A stretch of DNA of 46,376 nucleotides from assembly GCA_021647945.1 (NCBI GenBank), contig JAKITT010000018.1:1-46376 (forward strand). The letters run 5' to 3'. Origin of the DNA: Candidatus Polarisedimenticolaceae bacterium (GTDB taxonomy: Bacteria > Pseudomonadota > Gammaproteobacteria > Chromatiales > Chromatiaceae). Below the pieces are notes generated by a model. The model did no database searches, was not told the DNA's origin, and saw only the letters and a program-made list of their open reading frames with translations. The translations under genes and the position numbers were made by a program. This document shows positions 7,650-17,221 of this stretch, in pieces (the first letter of the stretch is position 1; each line of letters begins with the position of its first letter).

Positions 7650-9362
7650 ATGCATACATCAAACTTACGACGTCTTGCGCTGTTAAGCAGTGCTGCTGTT
7701 CTCGGACTTTCTGTTAGTGCCTGTGGAGGAGGTGGCGGTAGCGGCGGAGATCCAGTAGTTACTGATGCAGGTGACACCAAATCACCTGCCGTCACGCTCA
7801 GTCCGGCAGACGGCGCGACAGGCGTTGCGCGAAATGTGGTTATCACCGCTACATTTAATGAGGACATTCTGAACACCTCTATCGATAGCGGTAGTGTGAC
7901 CCTGACGGATGACAGTGATGTCGCAGGCACAGTGGCCTTTGATGAAATCAATAATATTGTCACCTTTACCCCCACTAATGAACTGGCTCGAATAAGTGAG
8001 CATACTGTCAACATCAGTGGCAACATAACCGACCTATCGGGCAATGCACTGGTCGCAGACAGCATGACGTTTACCACTCGCGATGGCGTATGGGGTGATG
8101 CCGCACTGCTAGACAATAGTGCTGAAAATATGGGGGGAGGGCCAGAGTCACTGGCTTTTGATGCCGATGGTAACGCCATTGTCACGTGGATACAGGTATT
8201 GAACTCTCGCTCAAGTGTTTATGCCAGTCACTATGTTAAGGGCACTGGTTGGGGGGCTCCACTACTCGTTGAAACTGATGACACAGGGCATGCCTCAACG
8301 TCTCAGGTTGCGATGAATGATGATGGTGAGGCTATTATCGTATGGAATCACCACGATGGTACGCGCCATAACATATGGGTCAGTCATTACAGCAGTGCTA
8401 GCTGGAGCAACCCCGAGCTGATTGAAACTGATAATGCGGGCACCGCCCTTAATCATCAAATCAGCATGGATAACGCAGGGAATGCCCTAGTGGTTTGGAA
8501 TCAGCATGATGGCACACGTTATAACATTATGGCTAATCGCTATTCTGCAGGAGGAAGCTGGGCGGTGGCAACCGTAATTGATACCGAGGAACTAGGCCAT
8601 GCTGAGTATCCACAAATTGCAATGGATGCGAGTGGTAACGCCTTAGTGGTTTGGAGTCAGCATGACAGTATTAGGACCAATATCTGGGCGAATCGATTTA
8701 ATAGCGGAAGCACAAGCTGGGAAGGTGCCGCGTTGATTGAAACTGATGATGATGGTGCTGCAGATCAACCGATGATTACGATGAACCGCTCGGGTAATGC
8801 CGTTGTGATCTGGAGCCAGCAAACGGCGACATTCATCCGTAACGTCACTGCCAGACCCTATATTGCAGGTACTGGCTGGGGGGTGGTAGAGATTATTGAA
8901 AATAGTGACGTTCCCATTCCAAGGGATCTAAATGTTGCCATTGATCCGTCAGGTAATGCATTGGCAGTGTGGCAACAGAGTCATAATGAGAAAGAGAGTA
9001 TCTATAGCAACTATTACACCGCTGGTACGGGGTGGAGCAGTGCTGAATTAATCGAAAGCAACGATGTGGATGCATCCTATGGCGATCCAGTTCAAATTGC
9101 CATGGATGCACGCGGCAATGGTATTGCCACCTGGTCGATGGAAGACTTCGTGGACGGTAACTATAACAATATTCTTATTAACCGCTATGTTGCAGGCATT
9201 GGTTGGACAGGTGAAACCATCGCACAAGACAATACTGGGACGTTCGATTATGCTGAGACACCCAATATCTCTATCGATGAATCGGGTAATGGCATATTAA
9301 CATTCCAACAACCTACAGTTTCAGGTGGTGTCAAGAGTCTTTGGGTCAAGCATTTTGACTAA
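7650..9362 (+). CDS. Lipoprotein with Ig-like (Big_5) domain and beta-propeller-type repeats
   Basis: The 570-residue product has a lipoprotein signal peptide (LSVSAC, lipidated Cys25) followed by a Gly-rich linker. Residues about 45-145 form a bacterial Ig-like domain of the Big_5 type (SPADGATGVARNVVITATFNEDI, ending MTFTTRDG). From about 148 to the end are seven or eight imperfect repeats of about 50-60 residues with the pattern W-x-x-x-x-L-I-E-T/S-D...xxIAMDxSGNALVVWxQHDxxxxNIWANRY. These suggest a beta-propeller or BNR-like fold. The repeats resemble one another closely, implying recent internal duplication. AGGTGA lies 5-8 nt before ATG. The likely location is the outer membrane, surface-exposed or periplasmic; ligand and role are unknown. 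A MITE-like element begins directly after the stop. Confidence 0.88.
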   Translation: MHTSNLRRLALLSSAAVLGLSVSACGGGGGSGGDPVVTDAGDTKSPAVTLSPADGATGVARNVVITATFNEDILNTSIDSGSVTLTDDSDVAGTVAFDEINNIVTFTPTNELARISEHTVNISGNITDLSGNALVADSMTFTTRDGVWGDAALLDNSAENMGGGPESLAFDADGNAIVTWIQVLNSRSSVYASHYVKGTGWGAPLLVETDDTGHASTSQVAMNDDGEAIIVWNHHDGTRHNIWVSHYSSASWSNPELIETDNAGTALNHQISMDNAGNALVVWNQHDGTRYNIMANRYSAGGSWAVATVIDTEELGHAEYPQIAMDASGNALVVWSQHDSIRTNIWANRFNSGSTSWEGAALIETDDDGAADQPMITMNRSGNAVVIWSQQTATFIRNVTARPYIAGTGWGVVEIIENSDVPIPRDLNVAIDPSGNALAVWQQSHNEKESIYSNYYTAGTGWSSAELIESNDVDASYGDPVQIAMDARGNGIATWSMEDFVDGNYNNILINRYVAGIGWTGETIAQDNTGTFDYAETPNISIDESGNGILTFQQPTVSGGVKSLWVKHFD

Positions 9363-9364
9363 AG

Positions 9365-9523
9365 GCCGCCTCTATTAATTCATGGATGAGCCGCTTGAAC
9401 CTATAATCCCCAATGGCAGCGTTGTTAAGTGCTTGTAATAGTTATTCTATTGCAAGCACTTAACGCCTTGCGCTTGAAAATTATGGGCCTCAGTCTGTCT
9501 CACTCAGAATTAATAGAGGTGCC
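9365..9523. mobile_element. MITE-like element 1 (159 bp)
   Basis: The terminal inverted repeats are GCCGCCTCTATTAATTC (9365-9381) and the reverse complement of GGCACCTCTATTAATTC (9507-9523), 15 of 17 matching without gaps. The element is flanked on both sides by the 6-bp direct repeat CTAAAG (9359-9364 and 9524-9529). This contains CTAA, which fits the YTAR target of the IS5 group. The left copy overlaps the TAA stop of the lipoprotein gene. An internal hairpin of 18 bp (9424-9441 with 9447-9464) is present. There is no coding capacity, so any movement would need a transposase in trans. Family assignment is inference. Confidence 0.6.
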
Positions 9524-9580
9524 CTAAAGTGATCTATCTAAAGCTATGTTAAGCAACTTCATTTGTTAGTTGTAAATATA

Positions 9581-9608
9581 AAGGGGCGATATAAATCGCC
9601 CTTTTTTT
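9581..9608 (+). terminator. Rho-independent terminator
   Basis: GGGCGAT (9584-9590) pairs with ATCGCCC (9595-9601) around ATAA, extended by AAG/UUU pairs and followed by seven Ts (9602-9608). It is probably the original terminator of the lipoprotein gene, now separated from its stop codon by MITE-like element 1. The rest of the gap to the rhodanese gene shows nothing else recognisable. Confidence 0.85.
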
Positions 9609-9838
9609 ATTTAAGGAAATGCTGCGGAAGAGCCACCAAGCATAGCTCCTTACGGGAAGATGATCACACGGGACTGAACACATATCAGATGCCGGTAATT
9701 TGTTGGTACTGTCTGCTGAGAGCCATGTGAGAAGTTGGTTATTTTTGTTGCAGCATTTAGATATTGCTCCTAGTCCACCTTATCCTACACCGCCTATAAT
9801 GGTGTTCTATAAATTCAATGATTCAAATGGAGAGTAAA

Positions 9839-10141
9839 ATGAAACAGATCGCGATGGTGGTGTTCACATTTTGCCTGCTTGTGACAGGTGTGCAAGCGGG
9901 AGAAAGTATCTGGATTGATGTGCGTACCGTGGGTGAGTATCAGCGAGGCCATAAGGCGGATGCGCTCAATATACCTCACACCATAATCGGCCAGAAGATT
10001 GCCAATATAACCACTGATAAGCGTGCTGAGATCCACCTCTATTGTGCGGCTGGGGTTAGGGCGGGTATGGCTAAAAGAACACTGGAGAGGATGGGGTACA
10101 CTAATGTCTCGAATGATGGTGGCCTCTTAGATGTTCAATGA
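9839..10141 (+). CDS. Exported single-domain rhodanese (PspE-like sulfurtransferase)
   Basis: The 100-residue product has a signal peptide (MKQIAMVVFTFCLLVTGVQAG) and one rhodanese domain. The domain shows IWIDVRTVGEYQRGHKADALNIPH and the active-site loop LYCAAGVRAG, whose Cys carries the persulfide; it ends with GYTNVSNDGGLLD. Size and export match periplasmic PspE/GlpE-type rhodaneses, which move sulfane sulfur from thiosulfate or persulfides to acceptors such as cyanide or thiols. I chose ATG at 9839 over the in-frame ATG at 9818 because GGAGAG lies just before it and the signal peptide then begins properly. It is probably monocistronic. Confidence 0.88.
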   Translation: MKQIAMVVFTFCLLVTGVQAGESIWIDVRTVGEYQRGHKADALNIPHTIIGQKIANITTDKRAEIHLYCAAGVRAGMAKRTLERMGYTNVSNDGGLLDVQ

Positions 10142-10272
10142 CTAAATTACAATGTCATCTCATCTACTCATTGGGTGAATGGGCAGAGGTTATTGGAGAG
10201 ATATAGAAAGCGTCAACGGCTGATGAGTGATCAGGCAATACTTGAATTTAGAGAGAAAATTAGGAGCGTTCC

Positions 10273-10869
10273 ATGGAGATATCGACAATAGTTGTATTGG
10301 TGATTATTGCTGTTCTGGTGATCTATGTGGTGGCCATTTTCAATCAGCTGGTGGCACTTAAAAACCGCTATGAAAATGGTTTTTCACAGATTGAGATTCA
10401 ACTGAAGCGCCGTTATGACCTGATTCCCAATCTGGTCGAGACGGCGAAGGGTTATCTCAAACATGAACGTGAGACGCTAGAGGCGGTTATTGCCGCAAGG
10501 AACTCTGCGGCCGATGGCTTGGCTCAGGCGGCGGCTAATCCGGGTAATGCTGATGCAATGCGTCGTTTGGCCAGTGCTGAGGGGGGGCTTGCTGGTGCGA
10601 TGGGCAAACTTAATATCGTGATGGAGGCCTATCCTGATCTAAAGGCGAGCCAGAACATGCAGCAACTCAGTGAAGAGCTGACCAGTACGGAAAATAAGGT
10701 GGCCTTTGCACGCCAAGCCTTCAATGACCAGGTGATGACCTACAACACCTACAAACAGTCCTTCCCACAAAACATGTTGGCTGGCCCTTTTGGCCATGTG
10801 GCTGATGCTGAACTACTGGAGTTTGAAGATAGTCAGGCGATACAGGCTGTGCCTAAAATTGCATTTTAA
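10273..10869 (+). CDS. LemA family membrane protein
   Basis: The 198-residue product has one N-terminal membrane helix (about 4-24, IVVLVIIAVLVIYVVAIF) and the LemA signature VALKNRYENGFSQIEIQLKRRYDLIPNLVETAKGYLKHE. The remainder is a helical, coiled-coil-like domain typical of LemA (TSTENKVAFARQAFNDQVMTYN). The molecular role of LemA is not settled, but it is repeatedly encoded next to a membrane M48 protease, as here. AGGAG lies about 6 nt before ATG. Its TAA stop shares one base with the ATG of the protease gene, indicating translational coupling. Confidence 0.92.
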   Translation: MEISTIVVLVIIAVLVIYVVAIFNQLVALKNRYENGFSQIEIQLKRRYDLIPNLVETAKGYLKHERETLEAVIAARNSAADGLAQAAANPGNADAMRRLASAEGGLAGAMGKLNIVMEAYPDLKASQNMQQLSEELTSTENKVAFARQAFNDQVMTYNTYKQSFPQNMLAGPFGHVADAELLEFEDSQAIQAVPKIAF

Positions 10870-12806
10870 TGGATTTTTTTACCGCCCAGGATAAGGCTCG
10901 AAAGAGTACCACGCTGCTGGTGTTCTACTTCATCTTTGCCATCATCTCACTCATTCTCCTGACCAACGTGCTGATAACAGGGGTGGTCACTTGGATGGGC
11001 ATGGGCACACATGATCTGCTCTCTGTTGAGCGCATCAAATCGGTCTTTGAGTGGCGAACTTTTGGCTTGGTGGGGGCGGGAGTGACGGTTGTGGTGTTGG
11101 TTGGCAGCCTCTATAAAATGGCTCAACTCAATAGTGGTGGCAGGGTAGTGGCTGAGTCATTGGGTGGCAAACTGGTCAGCCAGAATAGCCAAGATCCACT
11201 GCAACGCAAACTGTTGAATGTGGTTGAAGAGATGGCGATTGCGGCGGGGACGCCGGTGCCGCCTGTCTACATTCTGCAAGATGAAGTCGGTATCAACGCT
11301 TTTGCTGCGGGCTTGAGTCCGAGTGATGCCGTGATTGGGGTTACTCGGGGCTGTATCGAAGAGTTGAGCCGTGATCAGTTGCAAGGAGTGATGGCGCATG
11401 AGTTTAGCCACATCTTGAATGGTGATATGCGCCTCAATATTCGCTTGATGGGGGTGCTGCATGGCATTCTGATTATCGGCATTATTGGCTACTACATCCT
11501 GCGTTCTATGGGCTACTCACGACACCATCGTAGTAGTAGAAATAGTGGCAATAGCGCGGTTGTGCAGTTGGTTCTAGGTGGCGGATTGGTGGTGATTGGT
11601 TATGTGGGAACTCTCTATGGTAACCTGATTAAGGCCTCAGTGAGTCGTCAACGTGAGTACCTCGCTGACGCCTCTGCGGTACAGTTTACGCGTAACCCAG
11701 AGGGTATTGCGGGGGCCTTAAAGCGGATTGGTGGTTATAAGGCACATGCCTATATAGAGAGTTCAGCCGTGAGTGAAACCAGCCATCTCTTTTTTGGTAC
11801 AGCAGTAGACTCTTTTTTTGGCGCTATGTTTTCTACTCATCCCCCTCTTGAGAAGCGAATTCGCACTATTCAGCCCCATTGGGATGGTAAGTTTGACAAA
11901 CGTGTTAGTGAGACAAAGCAGGCCGCTGAAGCAGAAACTTCAACTAATAAAAGAGCGGCTAGCAATGTTGCTGTAGTCACAGTGGCTGCTGAAGCGATGC
12001 AGGCGTTAGGAACCGTTGGACAGCTGGATAGTGCCCATATTGATTATGCTAGGCGGCTGATTGATGGCGTGCCTGCGGCTATTCAGACGGCGGTGCGTGA
12101 ACCATACAGTGCCAGAGTGGTGATCTATCTGCTGCTGATTAGCCCTGTCAATGGAACCAAAAAGCAGCAGCTGGCCCATCTACATCAGCATGGTGATGAG
12201 GGGGGCTATCAACTGACGTTAAAGCTTTTGCCGTTGATAGACTCACTGGAGATTAGTGCGCGACTGCCATTGATTGACCTGGCGATTGCCTCGTTGCGCC
12301 AGCTTTCAATGCGTCAATATCTGCTCTTTAAGCAGAATCTTGCTGCATTGATTAAAGCAGATAGTCGCATCAGCCTCTTTGAGTGGGCGCTACAGCGTAT
12401 TTTGCTACACCATCTGGACGCTGATTTTAATAAACGCCCTGCACCTCGGGCTAAATATGGTTCTTTGCATCGACTGAAAGCGGAGAGTGAACTGCTTTTA
12501 TCACTGCTCGCCTATGCTGAGCAGAGCGCATCGGCAGAAGAGGCATTCAATGCCGCTAAGGAGATTATGCAGCGAGAAGATCTCTCACTGCTGCCCAAGG
12601 CTGATCTCAATCTATCTAAACTCAATAGCGCCATCGACCGCCTGGCCCAACTGAAACCGTTAGCTAAACCACAGCTGCTTAAAGCTTGTGTCACCGTGAT
12701 AACGGCAGATGGCCAAGTGACTGCCAAAGAGACGGAGTTGATTCGGGCCTTTGCCGCCGCGTTAGATTGTCCGTTGCCACCTATGTTGGTAGTGGAACGC
12801 CATTAA
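10869..12806 (+). CDS. M48 family membrane metallopeptidase (HtpX-like) with long C-terminal extension
   Basis: The 645-residue protein has two N-terminal membrane helices (about 18-38 and 60-80), then an M48 zinc-protease domain. The HEFSH zinc motif starts at His177 (GVMAHEFSHILNGDM), followed by a third helix and the REYLADASAVQ motif that supplies the third zinc ligand. After a second hydrophobic segment, about 290 residues form a soluble helical region absent from E. coli HtpX (about 293 aa). By family knowledge the protein would degrade misfolded membrane proteins. It forms a two-gene unit with lemA. It ends 4 bp before the convergent GGDEF-EAL gene. Confidence 0.9.
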   Translation: MDFFTAQDKARKSTTLLVFYFIFAIISLILLTNVLITGVVTWMGMGTHDLLSVERIKSVFEWRTFGLVGAGVTVVVLVGSLYKMAQLNSGGRVVAESLGGKLVSQNSQDPLQRKLLNVVEEMAIAAGTPVPPVYILQDEVGINAFAAGLSPSDAVIGVTRGCIEELSRDQLQGVMAHEFSHILNGDMRLNIRLMGVLHGILIIGIIGYYILRSMGYSRHHRSSRNSGNSAVVQLVLGGGLVVIGYVGTLYGNLIKASVSRQREYLADASAVQFTRNPEGIAGALKRIGGYKAHAYIESSAVSETSHLFFGTAVDSFFGAMFSTHPPLEKRIRTIQPHWDGKFDKRVSETKQAAEAETSTNKRAASNVAVVTVAAEAMQALGTVGQLDSAHIDYARRLIDGVPAAIQTAVREPYSARVVIYLLLISPVNGTKKQQLAHLHQHGDEGGYQLTLKLLPLIDSLEISARLPLIDLAIASLRQLSMRQYLLFKQNLAALIKADSRISLFEWALQRILLHHLDADFNKRPAPRAKYGSLHRLKAESELLLSLLAYAEQSASAEEAFNAAKEIMQREDLSLLPKADLNLSKLNSAIDRLAQLKPLAKPQLLKACVTVITADGQVTAKETELIRAFAAALDCPLPPMLVVERH

Positions 12807-12810
12807 AAAA

Positions 12811-15351
12811 TTAGAGGTATGCGATCTCTTCGACAGGCTGGGGTTTGCCAACGCCATAACCTTGAGCGAAATCGACACCCAGCTTTGTAAGTTGATCAAT
12901 GGCCGCTTGATCTTCTGCCCACTCTGCAATAGTGCGTAGACCGAGGGCATGGCCCACTTGATTGATGGAGTTGACCATCGCCTGATCAACGCTGTCGGCG
13001 GTGATGTTTTTGACAAAACTGCCGTCAATTTTTAAGTAATCGATGGGCATATCTTTAAGGTAGGTGTATGAAGAGAGTCCGGTGCCAAAATCATCCAGAG
13101 CGAAGCGACAGCCCAGTTTCCGAAGCTGTTTAATCAACTTCATAGCCTGTTTCATGTTGGTGACGGCTGCCGTCTCCGTGATCTCAAAACAGATGCTGGA
13201 GTAGGGGATTTTGTGCTGCGTGAACTGCTTTATAAGGAAGTTTGGCAGCGCCTCATCGGCGAGTGAAGTGCCAGAGAGATTGATGGCAAACAGGAAGCCT
13301 TTCTCATCGTGATTTTGTTCTGCCCAGCGACGAAGATTGTCAGCCTGATGGACAAATAGGTGGTTGACTACCCACCGATCAATCGCTGGCATTAGAATGA
13401 ATTGCTCGGCTGTTTTGATGAATTTGTTGGGGCTGACCGGACGCCCTTTCTCATCCCGCATCTCTACCAAAATTTCGTAGTGGTGATGTCGATGTGAAGG
13501 TGTGTTTTGCAGGGCCATGATGGGCTGGGCAAAGAGCTTGAAACGCCCTTCATTGAGTGCCTGATTGATCTTTGAAATGAGCCGCATATTGCCATACTGT
13601 TTGATCAGATCAATGTCGCCTGTATGGTAGATGTGGAGCTGGTTGTGCCCCTTCTCTTTGGCCTTATTGCAGGCGATATGGGTGGTACTTAGCAGGCTGG
13701 AGATGCTCTCATTGGTGGGGTTGAAGGCTGTCATACCGATGCAGATGGTGATGTCGAAGGATTGCCCCTCCCAGGTGAACTGGAAGTTTTTAATGGTCTG
13801 CAGTAGTTTTTTACAGCGCTGTTCGGCCAGTTCATATGAGCAGTTACCGAGTAGAAGTGCGAACTCATCGCCCCCTAGACGACCGATAAATTCAGCCTCA
13901 TGAAGCTCCGTTTGGATCAGCGTGGAGATTTGCAGTAGCAGATCGTTGCCTGCGGCTTGGCCACAAGTGTTGTTGATTAGACCAAACTTATCGATGTCGA
14001 TATAACAGAGTGCTAACGTCTCATCATCGGATATCGGGGTGACCAACCGTAGATCGAGTCGCTGTTCAAATTCCCGGCGATTAAGCAGGCCGGTGAGTAC
14101 ATCATGTTGTGCTAGATAGGTCAGACGGTCGGCATTTTTCTGCGATTCAGATCGATCCTGAATCAGCGCGACGTAGTGACCACACTTATTGATTTCAACG
14201 GTACTGAGAGAGAGTCGAAGTGGGAAGTGTTCACCGTTCATGCGTCGACCGATGAGTTCACAGATGCCCCCTGCCATGCTGGGTAGCCAGCTGTTGATAT
14301 CGCTCTGTGGTGATATGTCATTCTGGTGGAGAAATTTTGCATCGAGTAGATCGACAAAGGGTTCACCCAGTATGAACTCAGAGGGGTAACCGAAGATGGA
14401 TTGAGCGGCTGGATTGTAGAATTGAATCTTACCCGCCGGGCCGATCATGATGATCCCTTCACTTGCGGCCTCAACAATGCCTCTAAGCTTCTCCTCGTTA
14501 TCGTGAAGTGCGCGTTCTGCGCTGAGCTTCTCAGTCACATCTTGGATCACTAGGTAGAGCAGTTGTTGATCTTTGATGTTGATGGGGCCAGCCTGGATTT
14601 CAGCATCCCGAATTTCGCCGGATGCCAGCTGTTGCTTCAGCAGCTGGAAGGGGTGCTGCTCAACGACCAAACGCTTTAATGGTGTCTCTTGTGCACCATC
14701 GGGCATTTTGAAAAGTGTATTGATGTTCATGCCGATCAACTGCTCTTCTTCATAGCCGTAGTAACTGAGGGCGGCACTGTTGGCTTCAATGATGTTTCCA
14801 TTGCTGCAATCAATGATTAACTTGATGGCCTGATTCTGCTCAAACATCTGCCGATAGCGGTGCTCTTTTAGGCGAAGTACCTCCATTGAGTGAACCTGCT
14901 CAGTGATATTGTTGGCAGTGCCTGTGGCACCAATAACCACCCCTTTTTTATCTTGGTGTGGGATGGAATTGATATTGAGGTTGACCTGCTTACCATCGAC
15001 CGAAATAAATGGGATGGTGAAGTTGTTCCAGGAGTCACCATCCAGCAAGCGTGTGAGGGCGTCGTTGAATCGATCTTGCTCCTCAATAGGAACAAGTGAG
15101 ATGAGAGGTTTGCCAACAATCTCATCCGCGGATAAGCCGAGAATGGACCAAGAAGCCGCGTTGATTTGGGTAATGGTGCCGACGCTATCAATGCTCCAGA
15201 TTAACACCTCTGAGATCGTTAATAGGTTTTGGTAGTGTGCCTCTGTTTTAATTTTACGGGCCATCTTTTTAGCGGATAAAAAGCAAAAGAGCGCCGTAAA
15301 AACAAGCGCTGAACCAAAAAATATGATGAATCCAGTGAGGGTCTCATCCAT
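12811..15351 (-). CDS. Membrane PAS-PAS-PAS-GGDEF-EAL c-di-GMP signalling protein
   Basis: The 846-residue protein has one N-terminal membrane helix (about 8-26) and three PAS domains (about 35-150, 160-280 and 285-400). A GGDEF domain (about 410-575) with an intact RLGGDEFALLL site and an EAL domain (about 590-840) follow. The residues in the usual RxxD inhibitory position are HEAEF, so product inhibition is probably absent. The EAL motif itself reads EILVEM instead of ExLxR; other catalytic segments remain (FAINLSG, FEITET, DDFGTGLSS, KIDGSF, AEWAED, QGYGVGKP). It may be a bifunctional enzyme or mainly a cyclase. PAS inputs could sense redox state, oxygen or a small molecule. The ATG at 15351 is weakly supported by a ribosome binding site. 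Confidence 0.92.
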   Translation of the reverse strand: MDETLTGFIIFFGSALVFTALFCFLSAKKMARKIKTEAHYQNLLTISEVLIWSIDSVGTITQINAASWSILGLSADEIVGKPLISLVPIEEQDRFNDALTRLLDGDSWNNFTIPFISVDGKQVNLNINSIPHQDKKGVVIGATGTANNITEQVHSMEVLRLKEHRYRQMFEQNQAIKLIIDCSNGNIIEANSAALSYYGYEEEQLIGMNINTLFKMPDGAQETPLKRLVVEQHPFQLLKQQLASGEIRDAEIQAGPINIKDQQLLYLVIQDVTEKLSAERALHDNEEKLRGIVEAASEGIIMIGPAGKIQFYNPAAQSIFGYPSEFILGEPFVDLLDAKFLHQNDISPQSDINSWLPSMAGGICELIGRRMNGEHFPLRLSLSTVEINKCGHYVALIQDRSESQKNADRLTYLAQHDVLTGLLNRREFEQRLDLRLVTPISDDETLALCYIDIDKFGLINNTCGQAAGNDLLLQISTLIQTELHEAEFIGRLGGDEFALLLGNCSYELAEQRCKKLLQTIKNFQFTWEGQSFDITICIGMTAFNPTNESISSLLSTTHIACNKAKEKGHNQLHIYHTGDIDLIKQYGNMRLISKINQALNEGRFKLFAQPIMALQNTPSHRHHHYEILVEMRDEKGRPVSPNKFIKTAEQFILMPAIDRWVVNHLFVHQADNLRRWAEQNHDEKGFLFAINLSGTSLADEALPNFLIKQFTQHKIPYSSICFEITETAAVTNMKQAMKLIKQLRKLGCRFALDDFGTGLSSYTYLKDMPIDYLKIDGSFVKNITADSVDQAMVNSINQVGHALGLRTIAEWAEDQAAIDQLTKLGVDFAQGYGVGKPQPVEEIAYL

Positions 15352-15492
15352 TGGGATTTAGAGCTTTCTTTGATGTTGGTGTGGGTTTGATGAAGGTCAT
15401 CGGCATAATAATCGCTGTTTGATCGGTCTCTATAAAGTCTATGGGCTGAGGCGTAAATGCAGCCATCAATAACGACGCTAGGCACGCCTCAG

Positions 15493-15524
15493 CACAATGG
15501 GCCTTGTGGCCAAAACCCATTGTG
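15493..15524. repeat. 9-bp hairpin between ettA and the GGDEF-EAL gene
   Basis: CACAATGGG (15493-15501) and CCCATTGTG (15516-15524) are perfectly inverted. The hairpin lies just downstream of ettA in the transcription direction. It has no T-tract, so if it acts as a terminator it is not a classical one. The rest of the 202-bp gap (15352-15553) shows no gene. Confidence 0.4.
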
Positions 15525-15553
15525 GTCTGTTTAGTAACTACAGTTTGGGCAGG

Positions 15554-17221
15554 TTACCCATCAATTTTTTTGTATTTGATACGGTGTGGTTGATCAGCAT
15601 CGGCCCCAAGGCGATGTTTGCGATCCGCCTCATAATCGGCGTAGTTGCCCTCAAACCAAGTGATCTGGCTATCGCCTTCAAAGGCTAGAATGTGGGTGGC
15701 GATTCGATCCAGAAACCAGCGGTCATGTGAGATCACAACGACACAACCAGGGAAGGTGAGAATCGCCTCTTCAAGTGCCCGAAGTGTCTCCACATCAAGG
15801 TCATTGGTTGGCTCATCAAGTAGCAACAGATTGCAGCCACTCTTGAGAAGTTTGGCTAGGTGCAGGCGGTTACGTTCACCGCCAGAGAGATCGCCAATGC
15901 GTTTCTGCTGATCACTGCCTCGAAAGTTGAAGCGCCCAACATAGGCTCGAGAACTCATCTCAAAACGCCCAACAGTGATCACCTCAGAGCCTTCAGATAT
16001 CTCCTGCCAAACGGTGTTGTCGTTATTGAGTGCATCACGGCTCTGGTCAACGCAGGCGACCTGAACACTCTCACCGATACGCAACTCGCCTGCATCGGGC
16101 TGTTCTTCACCCGTAATCATGCGGAAGAGGGTGGTTTTACCGGCACCGTTGGGGCCGATGACACCGACGATGCCACCCTTAGGTAGGTTGAAACTTAGGT
16201 TGTCATAGAGCAGCCGATCACCAAACGATTTACGCAGGTTGCTAGCCTCAATCACCAGATCCCCGAGACGCTCACCGGGTGGGATATAGATTTCGTTGGT
16301 CTCATTGCGCTTCTGGAACTCTTGTGAATTGAGCTCTTCATAGCGTTGCAGACGCGCCTTGCTCTTGGCATGACGTCCTTTTGGATTAGAACGCACCCAC
16401 TCCAGCTCATGTTTCATGCTCTTGAGACGGGCCTGCTCTTGCTTAGCCTCACTCTCCAGTCGGTTCCCCTTCTGTTCCAGCCAAGAGCTATAGTTCCCTT
16501 CCCAAGGGATACCGTAGCCACGATCTAGCTCCAGAATCCAGCCGGCAACATTATCGAGGAAGTAGCGATCATGGGTGACAGCTACTACCGTGCCAGGGTA
16601 GTCATGCAGGAAGCGCTCCAGCCAGCCGACAGATTCAGCATCCAGGTGGTTGGTAGGCTCATCAAGCAGTAGCATATCGGGTTTTGAGAGCAGCAGACGG
16701 CAGAGCGCGACACGTCGACGCTCACCCCCAGAGAGGGTGCTGACATCGGCATCCCAAGGGGGTAGACGCAGGGCATCAGCGGCCACCTCAAGCTGTCGCT
16801 CCAGATTGTGACCATCGGTCGCCTGGATGATGTTCTCATACTCCGCCTGCTTGGTGGCCAGTGCATCAAAATCTGCATCGGGCTCAGCGTAAGCGGCATA
16901 AACCCCATCTAGCCCTTCCAGCGCCTCCTTGATATGGCTCAGAGCCTCTTCGACATTGCCCCTGACATCTTTCTCAGGATCAAGCTGTGGCTCCTGCGGC
17001 AGATAGCCTACTTTGGTGCCTGGTTGTGCGCGCGCCTCACCTTCAATATCGGTATCGATACCCGCCATGATACGAAGTAGCGTTGATTTACCCGAGCCAT
17101 TCAGACCTAGCACACCAATTTTTGCACCGGGGAAAAATGAGAGGGAGATGTCGCGGAGAATAACGCGCTTTGGCGGTACGATTTTACCAACGCGATTCAT
17201 TGTGTAGATGTACTGGGCCAT
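15554..17221 (-). CDS. ettA: Energy-dependent translational throttle protein EttA (ABC-F ATPase)
   Basis: The 555 residues equal the usual length of EttA. Two ABC cassettes are present. The first has Walker [10 protein letters not shown], signature [12 protein letters not shown] and [14 protein letters not shown]. The second has Walker [10 protein letters not shown], signature [15 protein letters not shown] and [14 protein letters not shown]. Between them lies the charged linker ([38 protein letters not shown]) that contacts the ribosome. By family knowledge EttA binds the ribosomal E site and, according to ADP/ATP ratio, gates the first elongation steps. The N-terminus [19 protein letters not shown] is characteristic. 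No membrane domains are present, which excludes a transporter role. Upstream lies the gap leading to the flagellar cluster. Confidence 0.96.
   Translation of the reverse strand: MAQYIYTMNRVGKIVPPKRVILRDISLSFFPGAKIGVLGLNGSGKSTLLRIMAGIDTDIEGEARAQPGTKVGYLPQEPQLDPEKDVRGNVEEALSHIKEALEGLDGVYAAYAEPDADFDALATKQAEYENIIQATDGHNLERQLEVAADALRLPPWDADVSTLSGGERRRVALCRLLLSKPDMLLLDEPTNHLDAESVGWLERFLHDYPGTVVAVTHDRYFLDNVAGWILELDRGYGIPWEGNYSSWLEQKGNRLESEAKQEQARLKSMKHELEWVRSNPKGRHAKSKARLQRYEELNSQEFQKRNETNEIYIPPGERLGDLVIEASNLRKSFGDRLLYDNLSFNLPKGGIVGVIGPNGAGKTTLFRMITGEEQPDAGELRIGESVQVACVDQSRDALNNDNTVWQEISEGSEVITVGRFEMSSRAYVGRFNFRGSDQQKRIGDLSGGERNRLHLAKLLKSGCNLLLLDEPTNDLDVETLRALEEAILTFPGCVVVISHDRWFLDRIATHILAFEGDSQITWFEGNYADYEADRKHRLGADADQPHRIKYKKIDG

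Noticed and set aside
7589-8185. 198-codon open frame on the minus strand opposite the lipoprotein start
   Set aside because: Antisense to a gene with a clear signal peptide and Ig-like domain; Ser/Ala/Val-rich composition is typical of a shadow frame and there is no ribosome binding site.
15493-15524. 9-bp hairpin as a classical Rho-independent terminator for ettA
   Set aside because: No T-tract in the relevant direction; kept only as a repeat with low confidence.
16585-16908. 107-codon minus-strand open frame inside ettA
   Set aside because: A different frame of the same strand within a complete ettA; clear shadow.
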